A stretch of DNA of 64,000 nt from Haladaptatus sp. R4 (GCF_001625445.1 NZ_LWHG01000029.1:362324-426323), one strand, 5' to 3'. Positions 27,353 through 38,041 are shown, counted from the first letter of the stretch. Notes: a model not told the origin generated them from the sequence alone. Program-made: numbers and translations.

Positions 27353-28915
27353 ATGCCGAAGGCAACTGATTCATCGGTCGGCGACGCTACTGACGAGACG
27401 GTAACCAGTACCCCCGACGAGGATGGCTACTCCCGGCGCGGTTTCATGGAGACTGCTGCATCCATGGGTGCGGCCGGTGCCGCAGTCGGATTGTCCGGAT
27501 GTACTGAACAGTTCGGCGGTAGCGGCGGTAATAGCAAAACGAAGGGTGAAAAGGACTTCATCTTCTGGACGATGCGCGGATACATCCCTGAAGTGACGAA
27601 GAACATCAAGCAGGCCGCCAAGGGCTTCGAAAAATACTCGGATTCGCCGGTCAACGTCTCGACGAACGTCATCGTGTGGAATCAGGTGTTCCCGAAGTGG
27701 AACGCGTCCATTCAGGGACGAACGACGCCGAACGTCTCGGAGATGGCCAACGAACACGCCGTGAACTTCGGAAGTCTCGGTGCGACGGCACCCGTCACGG
27801 ACATTTACGATTCGTACGACGACTGGTACGGGCCGATGGAAGCGTGGGCCAGTTGGGACGACAAGAAGTGGGGCGTCCCGTGGTTCGTCGAGACGCGACC
27901 GATGTACTATCGGAAGGACCTCCTCGAAAAGGCGGGTCACAGCAAACCGCCGAAGGACTGGAAGGAACTCGTTAAAATCGGGAAAGACGTGGTCAAGGAA
28001 ACCGGAAATCCGGGGTACATCGAACCCGGCGCTCGCGACTTCACGACCGGTCAACACACGTTCGCGTACACCGCAAACGCGGGCGGGAAGTTCTACAGCA
28101 AGAAGGACGGGAAGTGGCAGGTGGAACTCGATTCGGCCGGATCCCTGTTCGGCCACCTGTTCTACGCCAGCCTGAAGAAGGCGTGGAATCTCACGGCCGA
28201 TGGTTGGACGAGCCAGGATTCGAGCGCGACGGACAAGTTCTTCCGGGAGCGAGACGCCGGGATGGCGCACCTCGGCGCGGAGGACGCGCGTCTCGCCCGG
28301 ACGAAGGAACACGCCGGCCTTCGGGATAACGTGGGTATCCAACCGATGCCCGAGGGACCGTTGGGCAAACAGTGGTCGTTCCGCGGCGGTTCCTGTCTCA
28401 GCCCGTTCACCAATGACGTCTCCAAACACGATGTCGGGGACCTCTCGAACGAGTTCGTGAAGTACATGATGCAACCGGACAACCAGTCCGACTACTTCGC
28501 GGCGTCCGCACCCGTCTTCATGCCGGTACGGAAGAGTCAGGAGCAGATGGACCTATTCACGAAGAATCCGACGAAGCTTCCCGACGACTGGCTTGACGCG
28601 TTCGTCACACAAGCACAGGAGACTCGGCGATACGGCGTCTACGGTGGCGGACAGGACACGCCGTTCCTCGGGTCGGTCGAAGGTTCGACGACTGGATATA
28701 GCCAAGCGATTTCAGCCATCCTGGGCTCGAATAAGGATCCGAAGGAAGCGTTGGTCGGCATGGCCAACAACGTTCGGAACGAGGCGAACAAGAAGCTAGA
28801 CTACACGCTCAAGAGCAAGTCCGAGAAACCGAGCCTCGACGATGCCCCGAAGGAGGTGCAGGATTGGATCACCGGTTCCAACAACACGCCGAAGATCTGG
28901 AATCCCTACGAATGA
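27353..28915 (+). CDS. Extracellular sugar-binding protein of ABC importer (lipoprotein)
   Basis: 520 residues. Tat-like 'YSRRGFMETAASMG' then lipobox 'VGLSGC' near residue 45 predict a lipid-anchored exported protein. The mature part has family 1 binding protein features ('KDFIFWTMRGYIPEV', 'WGVPWFVETRPMYYRKDLLE'). The ATG at 27353 follows an AT-rich stretch. The matching permeases are not downstream but on the opposite strand at 32.1-33.9 kb; the ATPase gene follows at 29111 with its own promoter. Confidence 0.85.
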   Translation: MPKATDSSVGDATDETVTSTPDEDGYSRRGFMETAASMGAAGAAVGLSGCTEQFGGSGGNSKTKGEKDFIFWTMRGYIPEVTKNIKQAAKGFEKYSDSPVNVSTNVIVWNQVFPKWNASIQGRTTPNVSEMANEHAVNFGSLGATAPVTDIYDSYDDWYGPMEAWASWDDKKWGVPWFVETRPMYYRKDLLEKAGHSKPPKDWKELVKIGKDVVKETGNPGYIEPGARDFTTGQHTFAYTANAGGKFYSKKDGKWQVELDSAGSLFGHLFYASLKKAWNLTADGWTSQDSSATDKFFRERDAGMAHLGAEDARLARTKEHAGLRDNVGIQPMPEGPLGKQWSFRGGSCLSPFTNDVSKHDVGDLSNEFVKYMMQPDNQSDYFAASAPVFMPVRKSQEQMDLFTKNPTKLPDDWLDAFVTQAQETRRYGVYGGGQDTPFLGSVEGSTTGYSQAISAILGSNKDPKEALVGMANNVRNEANKKLDYTLKSKSEKPSLDDAPKEVQDWITGSNNTPKIWNPYE

Positions 28916-29110
28916 CGCCAAGGTGGATACACTCGCCGTTCCAGACACCATATCCATGAGTCCCGTCAGGTTCGGTCCGGATCGATAACCTCCGCCATCC
29001 GATCCACTGAAACGACGATTTCTCGGTTCGGAGAGGTGTATCTGATGGGAAATTCCCGTCGATAACGACGGAATATTTTTATAGACAACTGTTCCCTATT
29101 AACATGGTAT
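28916..29110 (+). promoter_or_regulatory. Spacer with TATA box of the ABC ATPase gene
   Basis: A 195-bp spacer. TATTTTTATAG at 29074-29084 lies about 27 bp before the ATG at 29111, a good haloarchaeal TATA box, so the ATPase gene can be transcribed separately from the binding-protein gene. Confidence 0.5.
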
Positions 29111-30265
29111 ATGGGACGAATAGTTTTCGATTCCGTTCAAAAGGTCTACGGCAGCAAAACGGTTGCCGTCGATAATTTCGAACTCGAGGTCGCCGACGGA
29201 GAATTCCTGACGTTAGTCGGGCCGAGCGGTTCGGGCAAATCGACGACACTCCGGATGCTCGCCGGGCTTGAAGAGATAACGGCTGGGGAGATATCCATCG
29301 ACGACGAAGTCGTGAATTTTCTCCCGCCTCGTGACCGGGATATCGCGATGGTGTTCCAGAACTACGCACTGTATCCGCACCTCAGCGTGCGTGAAAACCT
29401 CGCGTTCGGGCTCAAGCGTTCGACGACGCTCGATAAAGGGGAAATTAACCGACGCGTAGAGGAGACGGCCGATCTGCTTGGCATCCCGGAACTCCTCGAC
29501 AATAAACCTCGTCAGCTGTCCGGCGGACAGAAACAACGCGTGGCGACGGGACGCGCTATCGTCCGCGAACCCGAGGTGTTTCTCTTCGACGAACCGCTGT
29601 CGAACCTCGACGCCAAGCTCCGCAAACATATGCGGACAGAACTCAACCGCATCCAGCAGGAACTCGGGACGACCACCATCTACGTCACGCACGACCAAGA
29701 GGAGGCGATGACGATGTCGGACCGAATCGCCATCCTGAACCACGGTGAGCTCCAACAGGTGGGCAGCCCACGGGAGGTATACAACGACCCTACGAACCTG
29801 TTTGTGGCCCAGTTCATCGGGAGTCCGAGCATGAACATCTTCAACGGAATCGTCGAGGACCGACAAGGTGTCTCCCGGTTCACGGGCCAGATCGACCACG
29901 TCTTATCGGACGATATCGCCGGGAAGGCCGAACGCACCGCCTCGAACCGATTCGTCCTCGGCATCCGACCGGAAGACCTCGAACTGTGCGAATCGTCCCA
30001 TCGGAACGCGAGTGCGGTCACCGTCGAGCTGGTCGAACCGCTCGGCAGGGACAACCTTCTGTACTTTGAGCCGTCGGCGATGGAGGCGGACGTGGACGAA
30101 GAACGGGAATACGTGATGTTCGTTCCGCCCGACGTGAATCCCGATGTCGGCGATGAGGTGCACATCACCTTCGAAGTTGACGACATTCACCTGTTTGACG
30201 AGGAGACGGGCGACAACCTCCTTGTCGAGGGGCGGACGCAGCGGGAAGATCCACCGGTTCGATAG
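29111..30265 (+). CDS. Sugar ABC transporter ATP-binding protein (CUT1)
   Basis: 384 residues. Walker A 'GPSGSGKST' at about residues 38-46, '[17 protein letters not shown]', signature '[14 protein letters not shown]', Walker B '[15 protein letters not shown]', '[14 protein letters not shown]', and a TOBE-type C-terminal half ('[13 protein letters not shown]'). It probably works with the 27353 binding protein and the two minus-strand permeases at 32-34 kb, since no other unpaired permeases lie in the window. Confidence 0.88.
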   Translation: MGRIVFDSVQKVYGSKTVAVDNFELEVADGEFLTLVGPSGSGKSTTLRMLAGLEEITAGEISIDDEVVNFLPPRDRDIAMVFQNYALYPHLSVRENLAFGLKRSTTLDKGEINRRVEETADLLGIPELLDNKPRQLSGGQKQRVATGRAIVREPEVFLFDEPLSNLDAKLRKHMRTELNRIQQELGTTTIYVTHDQEEAMTMSDRIAILNHGELQQVGSPREVYNDPTNLFVAQFIGSPSMNIFNGIVEDRQGVSRFTGQIDHVLSDDIAGKAERTASNRFVLGIRPEDLELCESSHRNASAVTVELVEPLGRDNLLYFEPSAMEADVDEEREYVMFVPPDVNPDVGDEVHITFEVDDIHLFDEETGDNLLVEGRTQREDPPVR

Positions 30266-30381
30266 CTGTTTATGGAAAACGGACGACGCTCACTGCCGAC
30301 CAGACGGGGACCTACAACTCGACGGCTACACCGGTATTCGTAAGCAATTCCGGTCTCGCAACCATCGACCCTTCTTCCGAG

Positions 30382-32027
30382 TCACGATGATGCCCCGTCG
30401 ACCGGACTGCCGGGGTTCGCGTTGTAGAGGATGCCGTCAATGCGGAGATAGCTGTTCGTGAACTCGACGGCACGAACGAATCCGCTGGTCCGAACGAGTT
30501 GCGGGTCGAACGCGCCGTGGTCAATCACGTCGTCGACGACGACTCCGTTCGACGTGATCCCTGCTCGTCCACTCTCAGTGGCGTGACGGCTCCGGAGGTC
30601 GAGCACGGTACCGAGCGCATCGCGACCGGCGTTGCGAGCCAGCGTGAGCGGTATCGTTTCTATCGCGTCCGCGAACGATTCGACTGCAAGCTGTGCCCGT
30701 CCGGTGACGCTCGGTGCGAAGTCGCGGAGCGCCACTGCCGCGGCGATTTCCGCCGCCCCCCCGCCGGGAAGCGCTTCCGGGCGCATCACCGCCGCGCGAA
30801 CGGCGTTCAGTCCGTCCTTGACCCGCCGCTCGGCTTCGCGGGCGACGGAGTCGCTGCCGCCGCGGACGACGAAGGACACCGCTTCGGGGACATTCCGGCC
30901 GGTCGCCGTCACTGCCAACCAGCTCTCGTCCTGCTGGTCGAACCGTTGGTCGATGTGCACGGGTGCCGTCGCTTCGGCTTCCACCACGTCGGCCGAAACG
31001 AGCGGCGTCGATACCGGTGCTCCAGTCGCACGGGCGAGGAACTCGATGCGCGAATCCTTCACGTTCTGCACCGTGAGCACGCCACGGCTACCCAGCTCTT
31101 GGGCGATATCGCGGTGAATATCCCCGCTCGCGAAGACGGCAACCGCGCCCGTCGGCAAATCGCGGCCACGATGTCGTCGAACCGACGTGTGTCTACGGTC
31201 CGTACACCGTCGAGTCTATCCGTGTCCGCCGTTACGTTGCCTTGAAACGCCTGATCTCTGGGTGCCACGTCACCGCCGACCAGCAGCGCCGATCCCTCGA
31301 CCGGCAGTTCGCTGGTTCCCCAGTACGGTTCCTGGGGAAGGAATGCACCGGGCACGAGGGACGAATCGGCAACACCCCCGCCCGGCATCGCCTCCGTTCG
31401 GACGAACGAGAGGTCCACCGAACCCGTTTGCGGGTTCGACACACGGAGGACAGCTTCCACGACGGGATCGGCGAGGCCGTGCAGCGACCAGGATTTCGTA
31501 CTCCCGTTCGTCATCCCGGTTATCGCCACGTTCCGAAGGAGATCGCGGTCGAGCGATGCACCGCTTGACGACGCTAATGAGACGCTGGAGTCATCCCAGA
31601 CTTCGAGCGTCCGCTGGGCGGCGATGGAGAACCCCTCGATGACGGTCGTCGGGGAAACACCCTCGGCGACGAGGTCGAGTCCGGCAGTGATCAGTTCGCT
31701 CGTCAGCAGTATCGTGGTCGTCGTCCCGTCCCCGAAGTTGTCCTCCTGTGCCTCCGCCGTTTCGATGAAATGTTGTGCGACCGGATGGTTCGTCTCCCCC
31801 TCGAACTCCTCGATGATGGAAATCCCATCGTTGCTCGCGAGTCCGCGAATCTCGTCGTCTTGCTGTCGGCGAACGACGAGTTTGTCGAGGCCAGACGGTC
31901 CGAGCGTGCTTCGGACGAGGCTCCCCATCTCCTCGGCCGCGGTTCTGATGATTTCGCTCGTTTCGGACCGGTCGAAATGAGTGTATCCGGAGATCTGACC
32001 GGATGGGGAAGTAGGTGATTGCTCCAT
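30382..32027 (-). CDS. Divergent group II chaperonin (thermosome-like) subunit, one missing base near 31165
   Basis: About 548 residues. Equatorial-domain motifs of thermosome/CCT are clear: 'MGSLVRSTLGPSGLDKLVV', 'LASNDGISIIEEFEGETNHP', the ATPase motif 'EDNFGDGTTTTILLTSELI' with its catalytic Asp, and in the second half 'MRPEALPGGGAAEIAAAVAL'. It departs from ordinary haloarchaeal thermosome subunits (for example in the apical segment around 'LVPGAFLPQEP'). Frame slips at 'RFDDIVAA-DLPTGAVAVF'. It begins 68 bp after the MalG-type permease stop on the same strand, so it may be part of the permease operon. A specialised folding partner for transport or catabolic proteins is conceivable but unproven. 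Confidence 0.75.
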
Positions 32028-32095
32028 AGGAAATAGAACAGATCCACCGGCCTTTACTTTTGTGAAAATTCGTGTCGTTTTCCCACGGTCGTCCG

Positions 32096-32967
32096 TTACG
32101 ACTTGACGGCACCTTCTGCCAGTCCCTCGACGAGGTAGCGTTGCAGGAAGACGAATAGCAGGAGGAGCGGCAAACTGACGGCCGTCGAACCGGCCATGAT
32201 GAGCCCCCAGTTGACCGTGTTCTGTCCGATCCATGAACCGATTCCCGGCGGCAGCGTCTTCTTGGTCGGGTCGTTGATGAGCACGAGCGCGAAGAGAAAC
32301 TCGTTCCACGCCAAAATCCACCCGAAGATGAACGTTGTCGCAATGGCGGGCGCGGACAGCGGGAGAATGACACTGATGACCGCCCCGATGCGGGTACTGC
32401 CGTCAACCATCGCCGCTTCTTCTAATTGGGCGGGGAGGTTCTCGTAGAATCCCCGCAACATCCACGTAGTAAACGGTAACGTGAAGGCGATGTACGCGAT
32501 GACGAGGCCTGTGAGCGTGTTGAACAGCCCGAGGTCACGGAAGACGAGGAACAGCGGGATGACGATGACTACGTACGGGAACATCTGCGTGATGAGGAGG
32601 AACGTCGCGACCACCTTTCGACCGCGGAAACGCAACCGTCCAATGCTGTATGCTCCGAAGATACAGACGACGATGCTGATGAGCGTGGACGCCAGCGAGA
32701 CGATGGCGCTGTTGATGAACCACGTGAGAAACGTCGTCTGATTCAGCATCGTCATGTAGTTGTTCAGGCTCACCCCGCTTAGCCACCCTGTGATACCGAT
32801 TCGCGTTAGCTCCTCGACGTCGTCACGTTCAACGAGGTGACGACCATCCAGATGATGGGAAACAGGACGATGAGCGTGAGACTCCACACGAACGCGTGGA
32901 ATCCGATCGTTTTGAGCCTCGGGTCGTTCAGGAACGACGAGTTCGATTGCGGTGATTTAGTTGCCAT
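32096..32967 (-). CDS. Sugar ABC transporter permease (MalG type), frameshifted near 32835
   Basis: About 290 residues. Six helices; EAA loop 'LPAQLEEAAMVDGSTRIGAVISVILP'; end 'QRYLVEGLAEGAVKS' typical of MalG-like proteins. The true start is the ATG at 32965-32967 ('MATKSPQSNSSFLNDP', then a first helix 'LTLIVLFPIIWMVVTS'). One base is missing before 'RDDVEELTRIGITGWLSG'. It follows the MalF-type gene by 12 bp. Confidence 0.8.
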
Positions 32968-32979
32968 ATCGTGTTCACC

Positions 32980-33921
32980 TCACACCTGACCGATGTCCTG
33001 CCGGTAGAGCTGGAGGTATACCAGTCCGTACCCGAGCATGATGAACATCATGACCATTCCGATGGCGCTTGCCAATCCGACGGAGTTCGACAGGAACGCG
33101 TTGTTGTACACGTATACCGGGAGCACCATCGACGACATCCCCGGCCCGCCGCTCGTCAACACGAATATCATGGTGAAATTGTTGAACGTCCACAGACTCA
33201 TCAGCAGCGTCGTCACGATGATAACCGGCTGTAGGTATGGAAGCGTAATGTGACGGAACAGCTCCCATCGGGAGGAGCCGTCGACGAGCGCCGCCTCGTA
33301 CAGTGAATCGGGAATCGCCTTCATTGCGGCGAGGAAGCTAATCATAAAGAACGGGAAGTTTCGCCACACCCAGCCGAGCATGGCCGAAAACAACGCGAAC
33401 TTCGAACTCCCGATCCACGGAATCGCGCCGAGACCGACCAACCGCAAGAGGCCGTTGAACACCCCGAGATTGTAGTTGTACATCCACTGGAAGTTCAGCG
33501 CCACGGCGATGTACGGCATCGCCCACGGTAGCAGAAGTAACCCCTGAACGACGTTTCGCCCTCGAAATTCGCGGTTGAGAAGGACGGCGAATCCCATCCC
33601 GACGATGAGCATGATGATGATTGAGCCGAACGCCCACGAAACGGTGTTGAGCAACACCTGCCAAAACTCCGGCCACCCCGACAGTATCTTCACGTAGTGT
33701 GCCGGGCCGACCCACGTCGGCGGGGTGATTCCGTTGTACTCGTTCATGCTCAGGTACGCCGCACGGATGACTGGATAGACGCTTACCAGACCGAGCGAGA
33801 CCAGGGTCGGAACGAGGAATAACCAACCCCAAACGCTCTCCTTCGACAGGAGGTGACGATACTTTTGGGGTAGCGAAACTCGGTTGAGAAACTGATTCCG
33901 TAACTGATAGTATTTCACCAT
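32980..33921 (-). CDS. Sugar ABC transporter permease (MalF/UgpA type)
   Basis: 313 residues. Helix-rich with EAA loop 'IPDSLYEAALVDGSSRWELFRHITLP' and 'LTSGGPGMSSMVLPV'. The ATG at 33921 (M-V-K-Y-Y-Q-L) is preferred to upstream ATGs because an AT-rich AATATTATTACC around 33949-33960 (minus strand) can be its TATA box. First gene of a minus-strand run: permease, permease, chaperonin. Confidence 0.85.
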   Translation of the reverse strand: MVKYYQLRNQFLNRVSLPQKYRHLLSKESVWGWLFLVPTLVSLGLVSVYPVIRAAYLSMNEYNGITPPTWVGPAHYVKILSGWPEFWQVLLNTVSWAFGSIIIMLIVGMGFAVLLNREFRGRNVVQGLLLLPWAMPYIAVALNFQWMYNYNLGVFNGLLRLVGLGAIPWIGSSKFALFSAMLGWVWRNFPFFMISFLAAMKAIPDSLYEAALVDGSSRWELFRHITLPYLQPVIIVTTLLMSLWTFNNFTMIFVLTSGGPGMSSMVLPVYVYNNAFLSNSVGLASAIGMVMMFIMLGYGLVYLQLYRQDIGQV

Positions 33922-34027
33922 GCTACTTCGTCTCACTACATTCCCCGGATGGTAATAATATTTTGGTACCGAACGTCTTGGTGTATCGTCGAAACACTCT
34001 TGACAGCTCGGTGAAATTGAACGTTGC

Positions 34028-34723
34028 ATGGCGTTCGAAACTGCATACGGGGCCTGGCGCGCCAGGGTTGATTCGACCACCGACGCGTGGCGGGCCTTCC
34101 TCGACGCGGATGACTTCGGCGAGGCGGTCGAATCTATCGAATATTACGGCTGGACGGCGCCCGCGATCGGTGTGTTCGCCCACGTCCTCTTTCGGAGCGG
34201 ATTTACGTACCTCATCGAACCGGGAGTGATGAAGGGTGGTGAGCCGTTTCAGTCGCTGCTGTCGGCGTTCGTCCTCAACTTTATCTACACGGGTTTCCAG
34301 ACGCTGTTGTTGCTGTTCTTCTTCTTCGGAACGATCGGTGCAATCGCCGGGTTGATCGCCTCCAATCGAAGTCTCGACGTTACCACGTTCAAAGTCGGTG
34401 GGTACCTCTCCGTGGTGTTCGTCCCGATTTTCGTGGTCGCATCCGTTCTCGCGCTCACGATTTCCGGCTCGGACGTCGGCATTGCCGCTGTTTCTGGCGG
34501 TAACGTCTCACAGATGGCACCGAAGATCATGGAAGTACGGATGAACATCCGGAGCACACAGCAGATGCAAATCGTACGACTGCTCCGGATCAGCGGATGG
34601 CTTCTCTGTGCGCTATTCCTTCGACCAGTGCTCGCACGACGCTACAGTCTCGGTCGGATTCGAAGCACGCTGGCGTTGCTTCCGACGACCATCGCCTTCA
34701 TCGTATTTACCTCGATGACGTGA
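34028..34723 (+). CDS. Polytopic membrane protein, possibly Yip1-like
   Basis: 231 residues. A hydrophilic N-terminus of about 50 residues precedes four or five hydrophobic helices (around 70-110, 120-145, 185-230). The general shape and the 'GTIGAIAGLIASNRS' segment recall Yip1-domain proteins often seen beside haloarchaeal sugar genes, but I find no firm motif. It is divergent from the permease gene and 81 bp ahead of the GH42 gene. Confidence 0.5.
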   Translation: MAFETAYGAWRARVDSTTDAWRAFLDADDFGEAVESIEYYGWTAPAIGVFAHVLFRSGFTYLIEPGVMKGGEPFQSLLSAFVLNFIYTGFQTLLLLFFFFGTIGAIAGLIASNRSLDVTTFKVGGYLSVVFVPIFVVASVLALTISGSDVGIAAVSGGNVSQMAPKIMEVRMNIRSTQQMQIVRLLRISGWLLCALFLRPVLARRYSLGRIRSTLALLPTTIAFIVFTSMT

Positions 34724-34804
34724 TCGGCGAGAAGCCGGAGTCGAGAACGAGCGCCGTTCGATGCCACCGGCAGCTTGATAATGGTTTCCACGACACACGA
34801 AGGT

Positions 34805-36805
34805 ATGTCGATAGGCGTGTGTTATTTTCCGGAACACTGGCCCCGCGAACGGTGGGCCACCGATGTCGAGCAGATGGCCGAGGCGGGAATCGAATACGTC
34901 CGCATGGGCGAGTTCTCCTGGTCGAGACTCGAACCGCGACCCGGCGAACTTGACTTCGAGTGGCTCGAAACCGCGGTCGATCTCGTGCACGAGCATGGAA
35001 TGAAAGCGGTACTATGTACCCCCACGGCGACGCCACCCAAATGGTTGGTCGACAAGCACCCGGACATCCTTCAGGAGGAACCGGACGGGGATGCTCGCCA
35101 TTTCGGCAGTCGGCGACACTACTGCTTCAACTCGGAGACTTATCGAGAGCAGACCGACCGCATCGTTACCGTCCTCGCCGAACACTTCGCCGACCATCCA
35201 GCAGTCGTCGGTTGGCAGACTGACAACGAGTACGGCTGCCACGACACCATCCGGTGTTACTGCGACGACTGTGCGACGGCCTTTCGGACTTGGCTGCGTG
35301 AGAAGTACGGCGGTATCGACACGCTGAACGAGTCGTGGGGGACGACGTTCTGGAGCCAGCATCACACTGATTTCGAAGAGATCGATCCGCCGCGCCACAC
35401 GGTCACCGATCACCATCCGGGACGGGTGCTCGACTACCACCGCTTCGCGAGCGCGAGCGTCGTATCCTACAACCGATCGCAAGCGGATCGACTTCGGGAG
35501 GCGAACGACGACTGGTTCGTTACCCACAACTTCATGTTCGACTTCGGCCAGTTAGACCCCTACGACGTCGGCGACGATCTCGACTTCGCCGCATGGGATT
35601 CATATCCAACTGGATTCCCCCAAATCGCCGGCGACGACCCGGCCGATGCGGACGAACTTCGGGTCGGAAACCCGGACCAGATCGGATTCAATCACGACCG
35701 CTATCGCTGCGCCGCGCCTGGGAACTTCTGGGTGATGGAGCAGCAACCGGGGTCGATCAATTGGCCGCCCGAGACCACCCAGCCGGCAGAGGGTGCGATG
35801 CGTCTCTGGGCACACCACGCGGTCGCTCACGGTGCCGATGTCGTCTCCTACTTCAGGTGGCGACGGTGTCTGGAGGGACAGGAGCAGTATCACGCCGGGC
35901 TTCGAAAGCGGGACGGGACCGCCGACCGCGGATATCACGACGCGACGACGGCGGCGGCAGAACTCGCCGATCTCGACCAGGGTTCTGTCACCGCTCCCGT
36001 CGCGCTCGTCCTCGACTACGAAAGCCTCTGGGCGCTCGACGAACAGGCGATGTCGCCCGATTTCGACTATTGGAACCACCTCCACACGTACTACCACGCG
36101 CTTCGCGGTCGCGGCGTACAAGTCGACGTACTCCCGACTGGCGCCGATTTCGAAGACTACGATGCGGTCCTCGCCCCATCGCTGCACCTCGTCGGAGACG
36201 AGGTCGTATCGACCTTCCGACGCTACGTCGAGAGTGGAGGTCACCTGTTGTTCACGATTCGTTCGGGAGAGAAGGACCTGCATAACAAGCTTCATGCCAC
36301 GCGACCACCGGGACCACTCGCCGACCTCGCGGGTGTTCGCGTCGATCAGCACGAGAGCGTCCCAGCGGACTCGTCCGACGCCTGCCTCTCGTATCGGGGT
36401 GAACGGTACGGATATCGAACGTGGGCGGAGTGGATCGACGCCAACGACGCGAAGATCGTAGGGCAGTACGCGACCGGGATTGGCGAAGGCCGTACGGCCA
36501 TCACTGTGCGTGAAGTCGAACCTGGGTCGGTCGCTTACGTTGGAATCTGGCCGGACGACAACCTCGCGGACGCCCTCGTCTCCGACGTGCTCACGCGGGC
36601 CAACGTCATACACGCAGCCAACCCGCTCCCGGATCACGTCCGGGTCGCCTATCGTGGCGATCTGACGTGGGTGTTCAATTACGGCAGCGAACCGATAGAC
36701 GTCGATGTCGGCGATGCGGTCATTCAGTTAGGCGAGGAGACCGTTCCCGGCTACGATCTGCTCGTGGTCGAGGGGACTCCCGCCAATGTCTCGGTAGAAA
36801 AGTAG
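34805..36805 (+). CDS. bgaH: GH42 beta-galactosidase (BgaH-like)
   Basis: 666 residues, as in the Haloferax enzyme (about 665). Hydrolyses terminal beta-galactosides, in GH42 sometimes also alpha-L-arabinosides. Start 'MSIGVCYFPEHWPRERWATD', substrate site 'VRMGEFSWSRLEPRPGELDF', the acid/base Glu in 'GWQTDNEYGCHDTIRCYC', zinc-type cysteines right after it, and the nucleophile Glu in 'NFWVMEQQPGSINWPP'. Trimerisation and C-terminal beta domains follow. There is no signal peptide, so it works in the cytoplasm. The ATG at 34805 matches the family start; an in-frame ATG eight codons upstream is open. Confidence 0.92.
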   Translation: MSIGVCYFPEHWPRERWATDVEQMAEAGIEYVRMGEFSWSRLEPRPGELDFEWLETAVDLVHEHGMKAVLCTPTATPPKWLVDKHPDILQEEPDGDARHFGSRRHYCFNSETYREQTDRIVTVLAEHFADHPAVVGWQTDNEYGCHDTIRCYCDDCATAFRTWLREKYGGIDTLNESWGTTFWSQHHTDFEEIDPPRHTVTDHHPGRVLDYHRFASASVVSYNRSQADRLREANDDWFVTHNFMFDFGQLDPYDVGDDLDFAAWDSYPTGFPQIAGDDPADADELRVGNPDQIGFNHDRYRCAAPGNFWVMEQQPGSINWPPETTQPAEGAMRLWAHHAVAHGADVVSYFRWRRCLEGQEQYHAGLRKRDGTADRGYHDATTAAAELADLDQGSVTAPVALVLDYESLWALDEQAMSPDFDYWNHLHTYYHALRGRGVQVDVLPTGADFEDYDAVLAPSLHLVGDEVVSTFRRYVESGGHLLFTIRSGEKDLHNKLHATRPPGPLADLAGVRVDQHESVPADSSDACLSYRGERYGYRTWAEWIDANDAKIVGQYATGIGEGRTAITVREVEPGSVAYVGIWPDDNLADALVSDVLTRANVIHAANPLPDHVRVAYRGDLTWVFNYGSEPIDVDVGDAVIQLGEETVPGYDLLVVEGTPANVSVEK

Positions 36806-36811
36806 ACGCGG

Positions 36812-37471
36812 TCAGGCGCTCACGCATCGGACAGCGTTTCGAAGGAGGCGTCTGTACTGGGGGTTTTCGAATGCCTCGGCAGTGTGTCCGAGTGAGACGT
36901 AGCAAACATTTCCGTTGCCGACCGACCGTACCCACGCGACCGGATAGTCGTCTAGGTCGGGGTGGTCCATCCGGGCGAGCACGCGTATCGCGTCCTCGTC
37001 GTAATCGACTGTGTACGGCTCATCGAACACTTCGAAATCCTCGACCCCCTCAGTGACTGGGTGATCGATGTCGACGATATCGACGCGAAACGTCGATTGC
37101 TCCGGATGTCCGATAAAGTGCCCGCCAAGCAACTCCCGGAGTTCTGGGAACGGTTCGTCCCGGTGGTCGATGCCACCGGACCCGTCGTGGGTACTGGTGA
37201 TGTCCGCGGCACAGTGTATCCCAAGATAACCGCCACCGTCCGCGACGAAAGACGTGAGACCGTCTCGCTGAGCGCTGGTAAAGGTACTGTCGGTGAGGTA
37301 GTCGGCAAGGACGTCGTAGTCGTCGAGGCTGCGCAGGGCATTTCGATCTGTCGTTCGAGTCACGGCAACGTTGTCCCCGAGAGCATTCTCGATACGTGGT
37401 GCCATCTCATCAAATTCGTGGAAGGGAAACGTGTTCTCCCCGATGAGGAGCACGCTGGTCTGATCGGTCAT
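36812..37471 (-). CDS. ThuA-domain protein
   Basis: 219 residues. The ThuA (trehalose-utilisation) fold resembles glutamine amidotransferases but lacks the catalytic triad. Signatures: 'VLLIGENTFPFHEFDEMAP', 'VADGGGYLGIHCAADI', 'LLGGHFIGHPEQSTFRV', 'HPVTEGVEDFEVFDEPY' and 'VCYVSLGHTAEAFENPQYRR'. Such proteins often accompany Gfo/Idh oxidoreductases and sugar isomerases. It converges on the GH42 gene, 6 bp away. A TTTATG box (about 37497-37503) and a TTCT-N7-AGAA site 82 bp upstream suggest shared control with GH3 and xacR. Confidence 0.8.
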   Translation of the reverse strand: MTDQTSVLLIGENTFPFHEFDEMAPRIENALGDNVAVTRTTDRNALRSLDDYDVLADYLTDSTFTSAQRDGLTSFVADGGGYLGIHCAADITSTHDGSGGIDHRDEPFPELRELLGGHFIGHPEQSTFRVDIVDIDHPVTEGVEDFEVFDEPYTVDYDEDAIRVLARMDHPDLDDYPVAWVRSVGNGNVCYVSLGHTAEAFENPQYRRLLRNAVRCVSA

Positions 37472-37552
37472 GACTTCCATCTACGGAGACGGGAGCATAA
37501 AGCTTCGGTCGATTGTGGTAATCTACTCAACCGTCATTCGTTGACTGTGGCG

Positions 37553-37567
37553 TTCTGTATTGTAGAA
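37553..37567 (-). promoter_or_regulatory. TTCT-N7-AGAA site before the ThuA-like gene
   Basis: TTCTGTATTGTAGAA, with outer G and C extending the arms to GTTCT/AGAAC. It lies about 50 bp upstream of the likely TATA box, a position suited to an activator. Confidence 0.5.
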
Positions 37568-38041
37568 CAGGAGAAAACATCGAGATGCCAGTTCATCCTC
37601 ACGTTACGGGACGAATGGTACTCGTTGACGTGCTCCCTGTTTCGCATTCTTTCCTTTTACCTATGTGTTTGACGTTATCCTCTAAAAATCTCCGAACAGT
37701 CAATATAAATTGATTCGCTACATTGATTTGCTTTTCGTTTTGTAATAGAGAATAGTTTGTCTTTCTTTCATCGAATTAAGCCGAGGACGGGAATCGAGTG
37801 ACGGTGCGACGTTCTTTCCTGACTTCTATCAGATAAATGTTGGTTTCCGAACTGCACCTTTGACGGCAAACGATAGTAGACTCCGGGTGGCGACCGTTTT
37901 TCTTTTAGTCTTTGATACAGAACAAACTACACCGGACTCGGCACCAGTCATCTTCCGGAACCGATCCGATGGTCGCTCAGACGGTATCGTTCACGAATCG
38001 GCGATGCGCCGATATCGATGGCACGAGGGCGCCATAGGAGT

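Noticed and set aside
35600..36637. 345-codon minus-strand frame opposite the GH42 gene
   Set aside because: Shadow of the GH42 beta-galactosidase, which has clear catalytic motifs.
37640..37790. AT-rich segment as a replication origin
   Set aside because: No origin-recognition-box pairs and no orc1/cdc6 or rep gene nearby.
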